From Curvibacter sp. GWA2_63_95 (GTDB lineage Bacteria; Pseudomonadota; Gammaproteobacteria; Burkholderiales; Burkholderiaceae_C), in NCBI GenBank assembly GCA_001795455.1, contig MGPB01000008.1, positions 213,711 to 277,710 on the forward strand: a DNA stretch of 64,000 nt, written 5' to 3'. Of the stretch, positions 1 to 8,015 are shown piece after piece. The position numbers were made by a program, and so were the translations under genes. The first letter of the stretch is position 1; each line of letters opens with the position of its first letter. Under the pieces are notes generated by a model that saw nothing but the letters and a program-made list of their open reading frames with translations, ran no database searches and had not been told where the DNA came from.

Positions 1-246
1 GAGGACAAAGAGGTGGTGGTACGCACCGAGGTCAAAGGGCGGGGCGATTCGATCCAGCTGGACTACCGACTGGAAAAAACGCCGGGCATAGGTGCCGGCT
101 GGAAGATTTACAACCTCAATGTGCTGGGGGTGTGGCTGGTGGAAACCTACCGCAGCCAGTTTGCGCAACAAATCAATGCCAAGGGCATTGACGGACTGAT
201 TGACTCCCTGACCGAGCAGAACAAGGCCAACGCCAAGAAAGGCTGA
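1..246 (+). CDS. mlaC: MlaC, phospholipid-binding periplasmic protein (C-terminal part)
   Basis: This is the last 81 codons of a gene that begins before the window, open from the first base. The fragment reads as the C-terminal part of the Ttg2D/MlaC family, including the segment GWKIYNLNVLGVWLVETYR typical of these proteins. MlaC is a soluble periplasmic carrier that moves phospholipids between the outer-membrane MlaA complex and the inner-membrane MlaFEDB transporter, keeping the outer leaflet asymmetric. The STAS gene that follows directly, the usual MlaB partner, supports the call. The signal peptide and N-terminal half lie outside the window. Confidence 0.88.
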   Translation, partial: EDKEVVVRTEVKGRGDSIQLDYRLEKTPGIGAGWKIYNLNVLGVWLVETYRSQFAQQINAKGIDGLIDSLTEQNKANAKKG

Positions 247-247
247 T

Positions 248-514
248 GTGCTGAACCTCCCCTCCACCTTGACGCAAGACGTGGCGCACGACTGCCTGGC
301 AGCGCTGCGTTCGGGCCTGCAGGCCGAGCCCCAGACCATTGTGGTGGACGGTGCCGCTTTGCAGCGTTTTGACTCGTCGGCGCTGGCGGTGTTGCTGGAG
401 CTGCGCCGCGAATGTGCGCGCATTGGCAAACAATTTGCCGTACGCAGCCTGCCCCAACGCCTGCGCGATCTGGCCACCTTGTACGGGATTGATGGCCTGC
501 TGACCGCGGCTTGA
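248..514 (+). CDS. mlaB: MlaB-like STAS-domain protein
   Basis: A protein of 88 residues with a single STAS domain. The conserved loop RFDSSALAVLL (residues 40-50) carries the serine pair typical of anti-sigma-antagonist-like folds. In the Mla system MlaB is a cytoplasmic subunit that binds the ATPase MlaF and stabilises the inner-membrane transporter. The start is a GTG that follows the mlaC stop by one base, and no in-frame ATG gives a complete domain, so translation is probably coupled to mlaC. MlaF, MlaE and MlaD would be expected upstream of the window. The family is clear; the Mla assignment comes from the neighbour. Confidence 0.82.
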   Translation: MLNLPSTLTQDVAHDCLAALRSGLQAEPQTIVVDGAALQRFDSSALAVLLELRRECARIGKQFAVRSLPQRLRDLATLYGIDGLLTAA

Positions 515-542
515 GCCCGTCCGCGTAAAATCGCGGGTTCCC

Positions 543-1472
543 ATGCCCGCAATCTCATTCCAATCCGTCTCCAAAGCCTACGCCTCGCCCAAAGGCCCCA
601 AAGGCACTACCTTCAAGGCCCTGGACGGGGTCAGCCTCCAGATCGAAGAGGGCGAATTTTTCGGCCTGCTTGGTCCCAATGGGGCGGGTAAAACCACCAT
701 GATCAGCATCCTGGCCGGGCTCACCCGTGCCAGTAGCGGCAGCGTGCAGGTGCTGGGCAGCGATGTCCAGACTGACTACGCCAACGCCCGTCGCAAGCTC
801 GGTGTGGTGCCGCAAGAGCTGGTGTTCGACCCCTTCTTCAATGTGCGCGAAATGCTGCGCATCCAGTCCGGCTACTTCGGTGTGAAAAACAACGACGCCT
901 GGGTGGACGAACTGCTCGAAGGACTGGGCCTCACGGATAAGGCGAATGCCAATATGCGCCAGCTCTCTGGCGGCATGAAACGCCGCGTGCTGGTGGCGCA
1001 GGCCTTGGTGCACAAGCCACCGGTCATCGTGCTGGACGAACCCACGGCCGGCGTGGATGTGGAACTGCGCCAGACCTTGTGGCAGTTTGTGGCCAACCTC
1101 AACAAACAGGGCAGCACGGTATTGCTGACCACCCACTACCTGGAAGAGGCCGAGGCCCTGTGTGGTCGCATTGCCATGCTCAAAACTGGTCGTATCGTGG
1201 CGCTGGACAAGACCAGCGACCTGCTCAAGGCCGCCAGCAGCAATGTGCTGCGTTTCAAGACCGGGGATTCCTTGCCCATCGAACTGGCCGCGCGGGCACG
1301 TATTACCGGCCGTATCGTCCAACTGCCTGCCAACAACGCGCTGGAGATTGAACAGTATTTGGCTGCCGTGCGCCAGGCTGGCGTGACGGTGGAAGACGTG
1401 GAAATTCGCAAGGCGGACCTGGAGGATGTCTTCCTCGATGTCATGGGTAATTCCGAGGAGGTGGGCGCATGA
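543..1472 (+). CDS. ABC-2 type exporter, ATP-binding protein (YadG-like)
   Basis: A 309-residue ATPase with a complete ABC domain: Walker A GPNGAGKTT (44-52), signature LSGGMKRR (141-148), Walker B VIVLDE (161-166) and H-loop histidine 198. The roughly 90 residues after the nucleotide-binding domain resemble the C-terminal extension of YadG/CcmA-type exporters. It overlaps the permease gene downstream by four bases (ATGA), so the two are almost certainly made together as an inner-membrane exporter. The substrate is not evident. Its position beside the Mla genes suggests envelope lipid or glycan traffic, but that is inference only. Confidence 0.9.
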   Translation: MPAISFQSVSKAYASPKGPKGTTFKALDGVSLQIEEGEFFGLLGPNGAGKTTMISILAGLTRASSGSVQVLGSDVQTDYANARRKLGVVPQELVFDPFFNVREMLRIQSGYFGVKNNDAWVDELLEGLGLTDKANANMRQLSGGMKRRVLVAQALVHKPPVIVLDEPTAGVDVELRQTLWQFVANLNKQGSTVLLTTHYLEEAEALCGRIAMLKTGRIVALDKTSDLLKAASSNVLRFKTGDSLPIELAARARITGRIVQLPANNALEIEQYLAAVRQAGVTVEDVEIRKADLEDVFLDVMGNSEEVGA

Positions 1473-2224
1473 ACGGCTGGCAAACCCTGTTGTACAAGGA
1501 AGTGCTGCGTTTCTGGAAAGTGAGTTTCCAGACTGTGGCCGCACCCGTGCTCACGGCCCTGCTGTACCTGATGATCTTCGGCCATGCTTTGGGTGACCAT
1601 GTGAAGGTCTACGACACCATCAGCTACACCGCGTTTCTGGTGCCGGGTCTGGTGATGATGAGTGTGCTGCAAAACGCGTTTGCCAACAGCTCCTCGTCGC
1701 TGATCCAGAGCAAGATCATGGGCAATCTCGTGTTTTTGTTGCTCACGCCGCTGTCGCACTGGAGCTGGTTTTTCGCCTATGTGGGCTCCAGCATTGCGCG
1801 CGGGCTGGTGGTGGGGGCTGGTGTGATGTTGGTCACGGTGTTTTTCACGCCCATCCACTTTGTCGCACCGCTGTGGATTTTGGCCTTTGCCTTGTTGGGC
1901 GCGGCCCTGCTGGGCACGCTGGGCCTGATTGCCGGTCTGTGGGCTGAGAAGTTTGACCAGCTCGCGGCCTTCCAGAACTTCATCATCATGCCCATGACGT
2001 TCTTGAGCGGCGTGTTCTATTCCATCCACTCGCTGCCCAGCTTCTGGCAAAGCGTGAGCCACCTCAACCCCTTCTTCTACATGATCGACGGCTTCCGCTA
2101 CGGCTTCTTCGGCCAGAGCGATGTGTCGCCCTGGCTCAGCCTGGGCATCGTCGGCATTGCGCTGGCCGTGGTGAGTGCCATTGCTGTGCACCTGCTGCGC
2201 ACTGGCTACAAGATCCGTTCCTGA
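1469..2224 (+). CDS. ABC-2 type exporter, permease (YadH-like)
   Basis: A 251-residue integral membrane protein with about six hydrophobic segments, including LTALLYLMIFG near the N-terminus, a central glycine-rich pair of helices and a final helix before the basic tail GYKIRS. The segment FLSGVFYSIHSLP (about 179-191) matches the conserved region of the ABC-2 permease family (YadH/NodJ type). The start codon overlaps the ATPase stop. With the preceding ATPase it forms a half-transporter pair that probably works as a dimer of each subunit. The substrate is unknown. Confidence 0.88.
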   Translation: MNGWQTLLYKEVLRFWKVSFQTVAAPVLTALLYLMIFGHALGDHVKVYDTISYTAFLVPGLVMMSVLQNAFANSSSSLIQSKIMGNLVFLLLTPLSHWSWFFAYVGSSIARGLVVGAGVMLVTVFFTPIHFVAPLWILAFALLGAALLGTLGLIAGLWAEKFDQLAAFQNFIIMPMTFLSGVFYSIHSLPSFWQSVSHLNPFFYMIDGFRYGFFGQSDVSPWLSLGIVGIALAVVSAIAVHLLRTGYKIRS

Positions 2225-2230
2225 TTTTTT

Positions 2231-2473
2231 ATGACCGCTGACCAACTCCAAGCCCTCATCACCGCGGGCATTGCCTGCGACCACTGCACACTCGAAGGCG
2301 ATGGCCGCCACTGGTACGCCACCATCGTGTCCACCGCGTTTGAGGGCAAACGCCTGATTCAGCGCCACCAGCAGGTCTACGCCACGCTGGGCAGCCGCAT
2401 GCAGACCGACGAAGTGCACGCCCTGTCGATGAAAACCTACACGCCGGCCGAATGGGCCGCGCAATCCGCGTAA
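2231..2473 (+). CDS. ibaG: BolA/IbaG family iron-sulfur regulator
   Basis: An 80-residue BolA-fold protein. The invariant region [18 protein letters not shown] (about 37-54) contains the conserved histidine, and Cys17 and His18 lie in the loop that can help bind a [2Fe-2S] cluster with a monothiol glutaredoxin. IbaG (YrbA) commonly lies between the mla genes and murA, exactly as here: the permease stop is six bases upstream and murA begins ten bases downstream. The role is probably in iron-sulfur cluster handling or acid-stress response. Confidence 0.85.
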   Translation: MTADQLQALITAGIACDHCTLEGDGRHWYATIVSTAFEGKRLIQRHQQVYATLGSRMQTDEVHALSMKTYTPAEWAAQSA

Positions 2474-2483
2474 AAGACTCCGC

Positions 2484-3749
2484 ATGGACAAACTCCTGAT
2501 CCGCGGTGGCAACACCTTGCAGGGCGAGGTGCTGATTTCCGGCGCCAAAAATGCTGCCCTGCCCGAGCTATGCGCCACCTTGCTGACCGCCGAGCCGGTG
2601 ACGCTGCTGAATGTGCCGCGCTTGCAAGACGTGTCCACCATGCTTACGCTGATTCGCAACATGGGGGTCCAAGTCGAGCAGGGGGCGGATGGTGCGGTGC
2701 ACATCAATGCCGGCCCGCTGAGCACGCCCGAAGCGCCCTACGAACTGGTGAAAACCATGCGCGCCTCGGTGCTGGCGTTGGGCCCGCTGCTGGCGCGCTT
2801 TGGTGAGGCCACGGTGTCATTGCCCGGTGGCTGCGCCATCGGGTCGCGCCCGGTGGATCAGCATTTGAAGGGCCTGACCGCCATGGGTGCCGAGATTGTG
2901 GTCGAGCATGGCTACATGATCGCCAAGCTGCCCAAGGGCCGCACCCGCTTGAAGGGTGCACGTATTGCCACCGACATGGTGACCGTGACCGGCACCGAGA
3001 ACTTCCTGATGGCCGCCGCGCTGGCCGAGGGTGAAACCATTCTGGAAAACGCCGCCCAGGAACCCGAGATTCCCGACCTGGCCGAAATGCTCATCAAGAT
3101 GGGCGCCCAGATTGAAGGGCACGGCACCAGCCGCATCCGCATCCAGGGCGTGGAAAAGCTGCATGGCTGCACCCACCAGGTGGTGGCGGACCGCATCGAG
3201 ACTGGCACCTTTTTGTGCGCCGTGGCGGCTACGGGGGGGGATGTCATCTTGAAGCATGGCCGTGCCGACCACCTGGACGCCGTGATCGACAAGCTGCGCG
3301 ACGCCGGCGCCACGGTGGAGGCCATAGCCGGTGGCATCCGCGTGCAATCGCAAGGTCGCCTGAAGGCACAGAGCTTTCGCACCACCGAATACCCCGGTTT
3401 CCCGACCGACATGCAGGCCCAGTTCATGGCGCTCAATGCCATTGCGCAGGGGGCCAGCAAGGTCACCGAAACGATCTTCGAGAACCGCTTCATGCACGTC
3501 AACGAGCTGGTGCGCCTGGGCGCGCACATCCAGACCGATGGCAAGGTGGCGGTGATCGAGGGCGTGGAGCGCCTTTCTGGCGCCACGGTCATGGCCACGG
3601 ACCTGCGTGCCTCGGCCAGCCTGGTGATCGCCGGCCTGGTGGCCGATGGCGAGACCATGGTGGACCGCATTTACCACCTGGACCGCGGCTACGACCAAAT
3701 GGAAGCCAAGCTGCGCGGCATTGGCGCAGACATTGAAAGAATCTCGTAA
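2484..3749 (+). CDS. murA: UDP-N-acetylglucosamine 1-carboxyvinyltransferase
   Basis: MurA transfers enolpyruvate from phosphoenolpyruvate to UDP-GlcNAc, the first committed step of peptidoglycan synthesis in the cytoplasm. The 421-residue length is normal for the family. The N-terminal GAKNAALP (20-27) holds Lys22 and Asn23 of the substrate site, and the loop [11 protein letters not shown] (113-123) holds the catalytic Cys117, the residue attacked by fosfomycin. The EPSP-synthase-like inside-out barrel is complete. The stop codon overlaps the hisG start (TAATG). A run of eight G residues near 3233-3240 lies in frame within the gene. Confidence 0.97.
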   Translation: MDKLLIRGGNTLQGEVLISGAKNAALPELCATLLTAEPVTLLNVPRLQDVSTMLTLIRNMGVQVEQGADGAVHINAGPLSTPEAPYELVKTMRASVLALGPLLARFGEATVSLPGGCAIGSRPVDQHLKGLTAMGAEIVVEHGYMIAKLPKGRTRLKGARIATDMVTVTGTENFLMAAALAEGETILENAAQEPEIPDLAEMLIKMGAQIEGHGTSRIRIQGVEKLHGCTHQVVADRIETGTFLCAVAATGGDVILKHGRADHLDAVIDKLRDAGATVEAIAGGIRVQSQGRLKAQSFRTTEYPGFPTDMQAQFMALNAIAQGASKVTETIFENRFMHVNELVRLGAHIQTDGKVAVIEGVERLSGATVMATDLRASASLVIAGLVADGETMVDRIYHLDRGYDQMEAKLRGIGADIERIS

Positions 3750-4399
3750 TGGCTACTGAAATGATCACCCTTGCCCTGTCCAAAGGCCGCATCTTTGAAG
3801 AAACCGTGCCGCTGCTCAAAGCTGCTGGTATCGAGGTGCTGGACGACCCGGAAAAATCGCGCAAGCTGATTCTGGACACCAACCAGCCCAATGTGCGCGT
3901 GCTGGTTGTGCGCGCCACCGACGTGCCCACCTACGTGCAGTACGGCGGGGCCGACCTCGGCATCACCGGCAAGGACACGCTGCTGGAGCACGGCAGCCAG
4001 GGCCTGTACCAGCCGCTGGACCTGCAGATTGCCAAGTGCCGCATCAGCGTGGCCGTGCGTGCCGACTTTGATTACGCGTCCGCCGTCAAGCAGGGCTCGC
4101 GCCTCAAGGTCGCCACCAAATACGTGGCGATTGCGCGCGAGTTCTTCGCCAGCAAGGGCGTGCACGTGGACCTGATCAAGCTCTACGGCAGCATGGAGCT
4201 GGCTCCCTTGGTGGGCCTGGCCGATGCCATCGTCGATCTGGTGTCCACCGGCAACACGCTCAAGGCCAACCACCTGGTCGAGGTGGAACGCATCATGGAT
4301 ATCAGCTCGCGCCTGGTTGTGAACCAGGCCGCGCTCAAGCTCAAACAAGAACCCATCCGCAAGATCATCGACGCCTTTGCCGGCGCGGTGGGCCAGTAA
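3749..4399 (+). CDS. hisG: ATP phosphoribosyltransferase, short form
   Basis: HisG condenses ATP with PRPP, the first step of histidine synthesis. At 216 residues this is the short form, which lacks the C-terminal regulatory domain and normally needs HisZ for activity and feedback control; no hisZ is present in the window. The start motif [11 protein letters not shown] and the PRPP-binding segment [12 protein letters not shown] (about 161-172) are intact. The start codon shares a base with the murA stop, indicating translational coupling. A copy of the dispersed repeat begins just after the stop. Confidence 0.95.
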   Translation: MATEMITLALSKGRIFEETVPLLKAAGIEVLDDPEKSRKLILDTNQPNVRVLVVRATDVPTYVQYGGADLGITGKDTLLEHGSQGLYQPLDLQIAKCRISVAVRADFDYASAVKQGSRLKVATKYVAIAREFFASKGVHVDLIKLYGSMELAPLVGLADAIVDLVSTGNTLKANHLVEVERIMDISSRLVVNQAALKLKQEPIRKIIDAFAGAVGQ

Positions 4400-4410
4400 C
4401 CCGATTTGAA

Positions 4411-4470
4411 ATTGCTATGACTTTTGTAGCTGCTCCCGCATATCTATCAAGCGCCAGTGCCACTTTTGAT
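4411..4470 (-). repeat. Dispersed ~60-bp repeat, copy 1 (over hisD start)
   Basis: Read on the minus strand it carries the family pattern: AGCAGCTAC, then an A-rich spacer, then CATAGCAATTT, preceded by a GCG-rich part. It is the most diverged of the eight copies in the window. The ATG of hisD and about its first 15 codons lie within it. Confidence 0.6.
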
Positions 4471-5733
4471 GCTGACTTCAAGGCACGTCTGCACTGGTCT
4501 GCCGATACCGATGCGGCCATCGAGCAGCGCGTGGCCGACATCCTGGCCGATGTGCAGGCCCGCGGCGATGTGGCCGTGCTGGAGTACACGGCGCGCTTTG
4601 ATGGCCTGACAGCGACCGACATGCCGTCGCTGGAGCTGACCCAGGCCGAGCTGAAAGCCGCGTTCGACAGTATTCCCGCAGACCAGCGCACCGCCCTGGA
4701 AGCCGCTGCCAAACGTGTGCGCAGCTACCACGAGGCGCAAAAGAAAGCCTCCGGTGAGAGCTGGAGTTACCGCGACGAAGACGGCACGCTCTTGGGTCAG
4801 AAGGTCACCCCGCTGGACCGCGTGGGCATCTACGTGCCCGGCGGCAAGGCGGCCTACCCAAGCAGCGTGTTGATGAACGCTATCCCTGCGCATGTGGCCG
4901 GTGTGGGCGAAATCATCATGGTGGTGCCCACCCCCAAGGGCGAGAAGAATGCTTTGGTGCTGGCCGCCGCCTACGTGGCTGGGGTCACGCGCGCGTTCAC
5001 CATCGGCGGTGCGCAGGCCGTGGCCGCGCTAGCCTATGGCACGCAGAGCATTCCCGCCGTGCACAAGATCACCGGCCCCGGCAACGCTTACGTGGCCGCC
5101 GCCAAACGCCGCGTGTTTGGTACTGTGGGCATCGACATGATTGCCGGCCCCAGCGAAATCCTGGTGCTGGCCGACGGCACGACGCCGCCCGACTGGGTGG
5201 CCATGGACTTGTTCAGCCAGGCCGAACACGACGAATTGGCGCAGAGCATTTTGTTGTGCCCCGACGCGGCCTACATCGCCCAAGTGCAAGAGAGCATCAA
5301 CCGTTTGTTGAACGAGATGCCGCGGGCCGAGATCATTGCCAAGAGCCTCACCGGCCGCGGTGCGCTGATCCATACGCGTAGCATGGAAGAAGCCTGTGAG
5401 ATCAGCAACCGCATTGCGCCCGAGCACCTGGAAGTCTCCAGCAACGCCCCGCATAAGTGGGAGCCGTTGCTCAAGCACGCTGGTGCCATCTTCCTGGGCG
5501 CCTATACGTCTGAGAGCCTGGGCGACTACTGCGCTGGCCCCAACCACGTGTTGCCCACCAGCGGCACCGCGCGTTTCAGCAGTCCGCTGGGGGTGTACGA
5601 CTTCCAGAAGCGCAGCAGCCTCATCGAGGTGAGCGAGCAGGGTGCGCAGGCGCTGGGACAGATTGCCAGCGTGCTGGCGCATGGCGAAGGCCTGCAAGCC
5701 CACGCGCGTGCGGCGGAAATGCGATTGAAGTAA
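4417..5733 (+). CDS. hisD: Histidinol dehydrogenase
   Basis: HisD oxidises L-histidinol to L-histidine in two NAD-dependent steps using a zinc ion. The 438-residue length is usual. Zinc and catalytic regions are present: FSQAEHDE (about 265-272), IAPEHLEV (about 334-341) and [13 protein letters not shown] (about 373-385). The first 15 or so residues ([15 protein letters not shown]) are encoded by a copy of the dispersed repeat, so the N-terminal extension may have been recruited from it. hisG ends 17 bases upstream. The next his gene, hisC, comes only after a 2.3-kb interruption. Confidence 0.96.
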   Translation: MTFVAAPAYLSSASATFDADFKARLHWSADTDAAIEQRVADILADVQARGDVAVLEYTARFDGLTATDMPSLELTQAELKAAFDSIPADQRTALEAAAKRVRSYHEAQKKASGESWSYRDEDGTLLGQKVTPLDRVGIYVPGGKAAYPSSVLMNAIPAHVAGVGEIIMVVPTPKGEKNALVLAAAYVAGVTRAFTIGGAQAVAALAYGTQSIPAVHKITGPGNAYVAAAKRRVFGTVGIDMIAGPSEILVLADGTTPPDWVAMDLFSQAEHDELAQSILLCPDAAYIAQVQESINRLLNEMPRAEIIAKSLTGRGALIHTRSMEEACEISNRIAPEHLEVSSNAPHKWEPLLKHAGAIFLGAYTSESLGDYCAGPNHVLPTSGTARFSSPLGVYDFQKRSSLIEVSEQGAQALGQIASVLAHGEGLQAHARAAEMRLK

Positions 5734-5762
5734 GAATGGGGGCATCAGGACGACCAAGCCCT

Positions 5763-6146
5763 ATGCGCCCAACACTTCACACCCCCCACATCCTCTCCAC
5801 GCTGCGGGACGCGGCTGCCCTGTTTGCCCTGTGTGCCGCCGTGACCTCCACGGCCCAGGCCATGACCATCCGCGAAATGCGGGCACTGGAAAAGACCGAG
5901 AAACTAGGCAGCACCTACACCGACTACTATCTGGTCGGCGTCATGGAAGGTGCCGTAGAGGCCCACAACCAGGCCGTGCGCCAAGGCGCTTCGCCAAGCA
6001 TTTGCCTCAACGGCCGCAAGTTGGAGCCTCACATGGCCAAGGGGCTCTACACCACCGAACTCAAGCGCAATGCCGACGTCTACGAGGCCGATTTTCCGGT
6101 GCAACTGGTGCTGACCAACGCGCTGACCACGGTCTACGCCTGCTAG
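5763..6146 (+). CDS. Small exported protein, Rap1a/Tai-like
   Basis: A 127-residue protein from the ATG at 5763. An in-frame ATG 27 bases upstream would add nine polar residues before the signal sequence. Residues 1-34 look like a signal peptide ending ALCAAVTSTAQA. The mature part has two cysteines, one in the SICLNG segment and one as the last residue, which could form a disulfide. The phrases YLVGVMEGA and spacing of the cysteines resemble the Rap1a/Tai immunity-like domain family, but this is a weak family impression. No toxin partner is adjacent. Function unknown. Confidence 0.6.
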   Translation: MRPTLHTPHILSTLRDAAALFALCAAVTSTAQAMTIREMRALEKTEKLGSTYTDYYLVGVMEGAVEAHNQAVRQGASPSICLNGRKLEPHMAKGLYTTELKRNADVYEADFPVQLVLTNALTTVYAC

Positions 6147-6153
6147 AGCTTTC

Positions 6154-6183
6154 TACAATGCGCCGTGGGCTCCGCACGGAGCC
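6154..6183 (+). promoter_or_regulatory. galE: Possible -10 box and 5' hairpin of the galE leader
   Basis: TACAAT at 6154-6159 is a good -10 hexamer, but no clear -35 is visible at the right distance. Starting about where the transcript would begin, GGCTCC (6168-6173) pairs with GGAGCC (6178-6183) around a GCAC loop. A hairpin at the very 5' end could protect the transcript. Prediction from sequence only. Confidence 0.35.
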
Positions 6184-6209
6184 GTTTCACGCATCAGGGA
6201 ATACACAAG

Positions 6210-7196
6210 ATGGCACTCAAAGTATTGGTAGTGGGCGGTGCGGGCTATATCGGCTCGCACATGGTCAAGCGGCTGGGGCAACTGGGGTGCACCGTCACCA
6301 CGCTGGACAACCTGAGTGCCGGCCACCGCGATGCGGTGCTCAGTGGTGAGCTGGTGCAGGGCGATATTGCCGACCGCCCCTTGCTCGACGCGCTGTTCGC
6401 CCGTGGCCAGTTTGATGTGGTGATGCATTTCGCCTCCTTCATCCAGGTGGGGGAGTCGGTCAAAGAGCCCGCCAAGTACTACGACAACAACGTCACCAAC
6501 ACCCTCATCCTGCTGGACGCCATGCGTGCAGCTGGGGTTCAGCGCTTCATCTTTTCCTCCACGGCGGCCACCTTTGGCGAGCCGCAGTATGTGCCGATCG
6601 ACGAGGCCCATCCCCAGCAGCCCATCAACCCCTACGGCCGCACCAAATTCATGGTGGAACAGGTCCTGCGCGATTACGAAGTGGCCTACGGTTTGCAGTC
6701 GGTGGTGCTGCGTTACTTCAACGCCGCCGGTGCCGACCCCGAGGGCCAGCTGGGTGAGCGCCACGAACCCGAGACCCATCTCATTCCCTTGGTACTGCAA
6801 GCCGCCTCGGGGCGCCGCCCGCACATCCACGTGTTTGGCCGCGACTACGACACCCCCGATGGCACCTGCATCCGCGACTACATCCACATCCAGGACCTGT
6901 GCGAAGCGCATTGGCTGGCCATCCAGTCCCTGCTGGCGGGCCGGGGCAGCCAAGCCTACAACCTGGGCAACGGCAGTGGCTTTTCGGTACAAGAAGTGAT
7001 TGACACCGCCCGCGCCATCACCGGCCAGCCCATCCCCGTGGTGGACGGCCCCCGCCGAGCGGGAGACCCGGCCCGTCTGGTGGCCGATGCCACCCAAGCC
7101 CGTGAACGCCTGGGCTGGCAACCCCAATACGCCGATCTGGCCACCATCGTGCGCCATGCATGGCAGTGGGAGCAGAAGGTGGCAGCCTTGCACTAA
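6210..7196 (+). CDS. galE: UDP-glucose 4-epimerase
   Basis: GalE interconverts UDP-glucose and UDP-galactose. The protein has 328 residues from the ATG at 6210. An in-frame upstream start would add 15 residues unlike the family, ahead of the Rossmann motif GGAGYIGSHM that normally sits at the N-terminus. The catalytic residues of the extended SDR family are present: Ser116 region, Tyr142 and Lys146 in PYGRTKFM, and the substrate segment RYFNAAGADPEG. It can supply UDP-galactose for the exopolysaccharide locus farther along the window, although it sits within the his cluster. Confidence 0.95.
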   Translation: MALKVLVVGGAGYIGSHMVKRLGQLGCTVTTLDNLSAGHRDAVLSGELVQGDIADRPLLDALFARGQFDVVMHFASFIQVGESVKEPAKYYDNNVTNTLILLDAMRAAGVQRFIFSSTAATFGEPQYVPIDEAHPQQPINPYGRTKFMVEQVLRDYEVAYGLQSVVLRYFNAAGADPEGQLGERHEPETHLIPLVLQAASGRRPHIHVFGRDYDTPDGTCIRDYIHIQDLCEAHWLAIQSLLAGRGSQAYNLGNGSGFSVQEVIDTARAITGQPIPVVDGPRRAGDPARLVADATQARERLGWQPQYADLATIVRHAWQWEQKVAALH

Positions 7197-7262
7197 GCCT
7201 GGGGCTCAGCGGTATCACCGCGCGGCAGCGGGGTGGCAACCGGTCCATGAGGGTTCTGAAAA

Positions 7263-7299
7263 TTTACACGAATTTCGTGCAGCACGAAATTCGTGTAAA
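7263..7299. promoter_or_regulatory. Perfect inverted-repeat operator of the antitoxin-toxin pair
   Basis: Two 18-base arms, TTTACACGAATTTCGTGC and GCACGAAATTCGTGTAAA, are exact reverse complements separated by a single A. Each arm also contains its own near-palindrome ACGAAWTTCGT, so the site looks like two adjacent boxes. It ends 11 bases before the antitoxin ATG. Ribbon-helix-helix antitoxins usually bind such paired palindromes over their own promoter, so autorepression is the likely function. Confidence 0.75.
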
Positions 7300-7310
7300 C
7301 TGGTGCCAAG

Positions 7311-7535
7311 ATGAAAAACGTCACCATCACCGTCGAGGACGCCACGCTGGAGTGGGTGCGCATCGAGGCCGCACGGCGCAACACCAGTGTGTCGCGCTTG
7401 GTAGGCGAGATGCTGACCGACAAGATGCAGCATGACGACGCCTACGCCCGTGCCCAGCGCGACTGGGTGGCCGACACCTCCTCGTTCAGTTCGGGCGGCA
7501 GGCCTTATCCGCAGCGGAGTACCCAAAATGGCTAG
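7311..7535 (+). CDS. Ribbon-helix-helix antitoxin
   Basis: A 74-residue protein. The first 40 residues have the MetJ/Arc/CopG pattern: a short strand KNVTITV, a helix with EWVRIEAARRN, a turn TSVSRLVG and a second helix. The acidic and polar tail would wrap the toxin. The gene lies directly behind a strong inverted-repeat operator and overlaps the start of a PIN-domain gene by eight bases, the classical antitoxin-first layout. It probably represses the pair and neutralises the toxin. The family is inferred from pattern and context. Confidence 0.78.
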   Translation: MKNVTITVEDATLEWVRIEAARRNTSVSRLVGEMLTDKMQHDDAYARAQRDWVADTSSFSSGGRPYPQRSTQNG

Positions 7536-7992
7536 TCCGCTGGATACCTCGGGTGCCGTCGTCTTTGTGGATACCAACGTGCTGTTGGCGGCCGACGATG
7601 CGTTTGATGCGGGCCAACAGTCCCGCGTGCGCGACTGGCTGCAGGCGCTGTGGGCGCGCCGCGCCGGGCGCATCAGTACGCAGGTGCTGAATGCCTATTA
7701 CGTGGGCGCCACCCAGCACTTCGCCATGCCGCAGGGGGATGCGCGAGCCAAACTGCGCCGCTACCAGCTCTGGCAACCCTGGCAGATTGACCACCAGACG
7801 GTGGAAACCGCCTGGGGCGTGGAGGCCCGTTTTGGCCTGCCGTACTGGGATGCGCTCATCGTGGCCGCCGCCGCACAAAGTGGTGCCACCCATGTGTTGT
7901 CGCTGGACCTGCAGCATGGCCAGCAGATCGATGGCGTCACCATCCTCAGCCCTTTGCACGCCACGCCCGCCGATGTGGCGCTGGCCGACTAG
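7528..7992 (+). CDS. PIN-domain (VapC-like) toxin with altered active site
   Basis: A 154-residue PIN-fold protein from the ATG at 7528, which overlaps the antitoxin end. Conserved landmarks are FVDTNVLL near the N-terminus (first catalytic Asp), ISTQVLN in the middle, YWDALIVAAA (third acidic site) and SLDLQHGQ near the end (fourth). In related PIN toxins the segment after QVLN begins with glutamate (QVLNE) and the last one reads SEDLQHGQ. Here they read QVLNA and SLDLQHGQ. The second metal-binding acid is therefore replaced by alanine, so nuclease activity may be lost or changed. The gene is otherwise full length. Confidence 0.8.
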   Translation: MASPLDTSGAVVFVDTNVLLAADDAFDAGQQSRVRDWLQALWARRAGRISTQVLNAYYVGATQHFAMPQGDARAKLRRYQLWQPWQIDHQTVETAWGVEARFGLPYWDALIVAAAAQSGATHVLSLDLQHGQQIDGVTILSPLHATPADVALAD

Positions 7993-8015
7993 TTCTTCGC
8001 TTTGAAAGTCTCCGC

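Noticed and set aside
1136..2725. Open frame of 529 codons on the minus strand
   Set aside because: It spans the antisense of the ABC permease, ibaG and the start of murA, all clearly real genes on the plus strand.
3233..3240. Run of eight G in murA as a phase-variation switch
   Set aside because: MurA is expected to be essential and the frame is intact; on its own the run is more likely chance in a GC-rich gene or a place for sequencing error.
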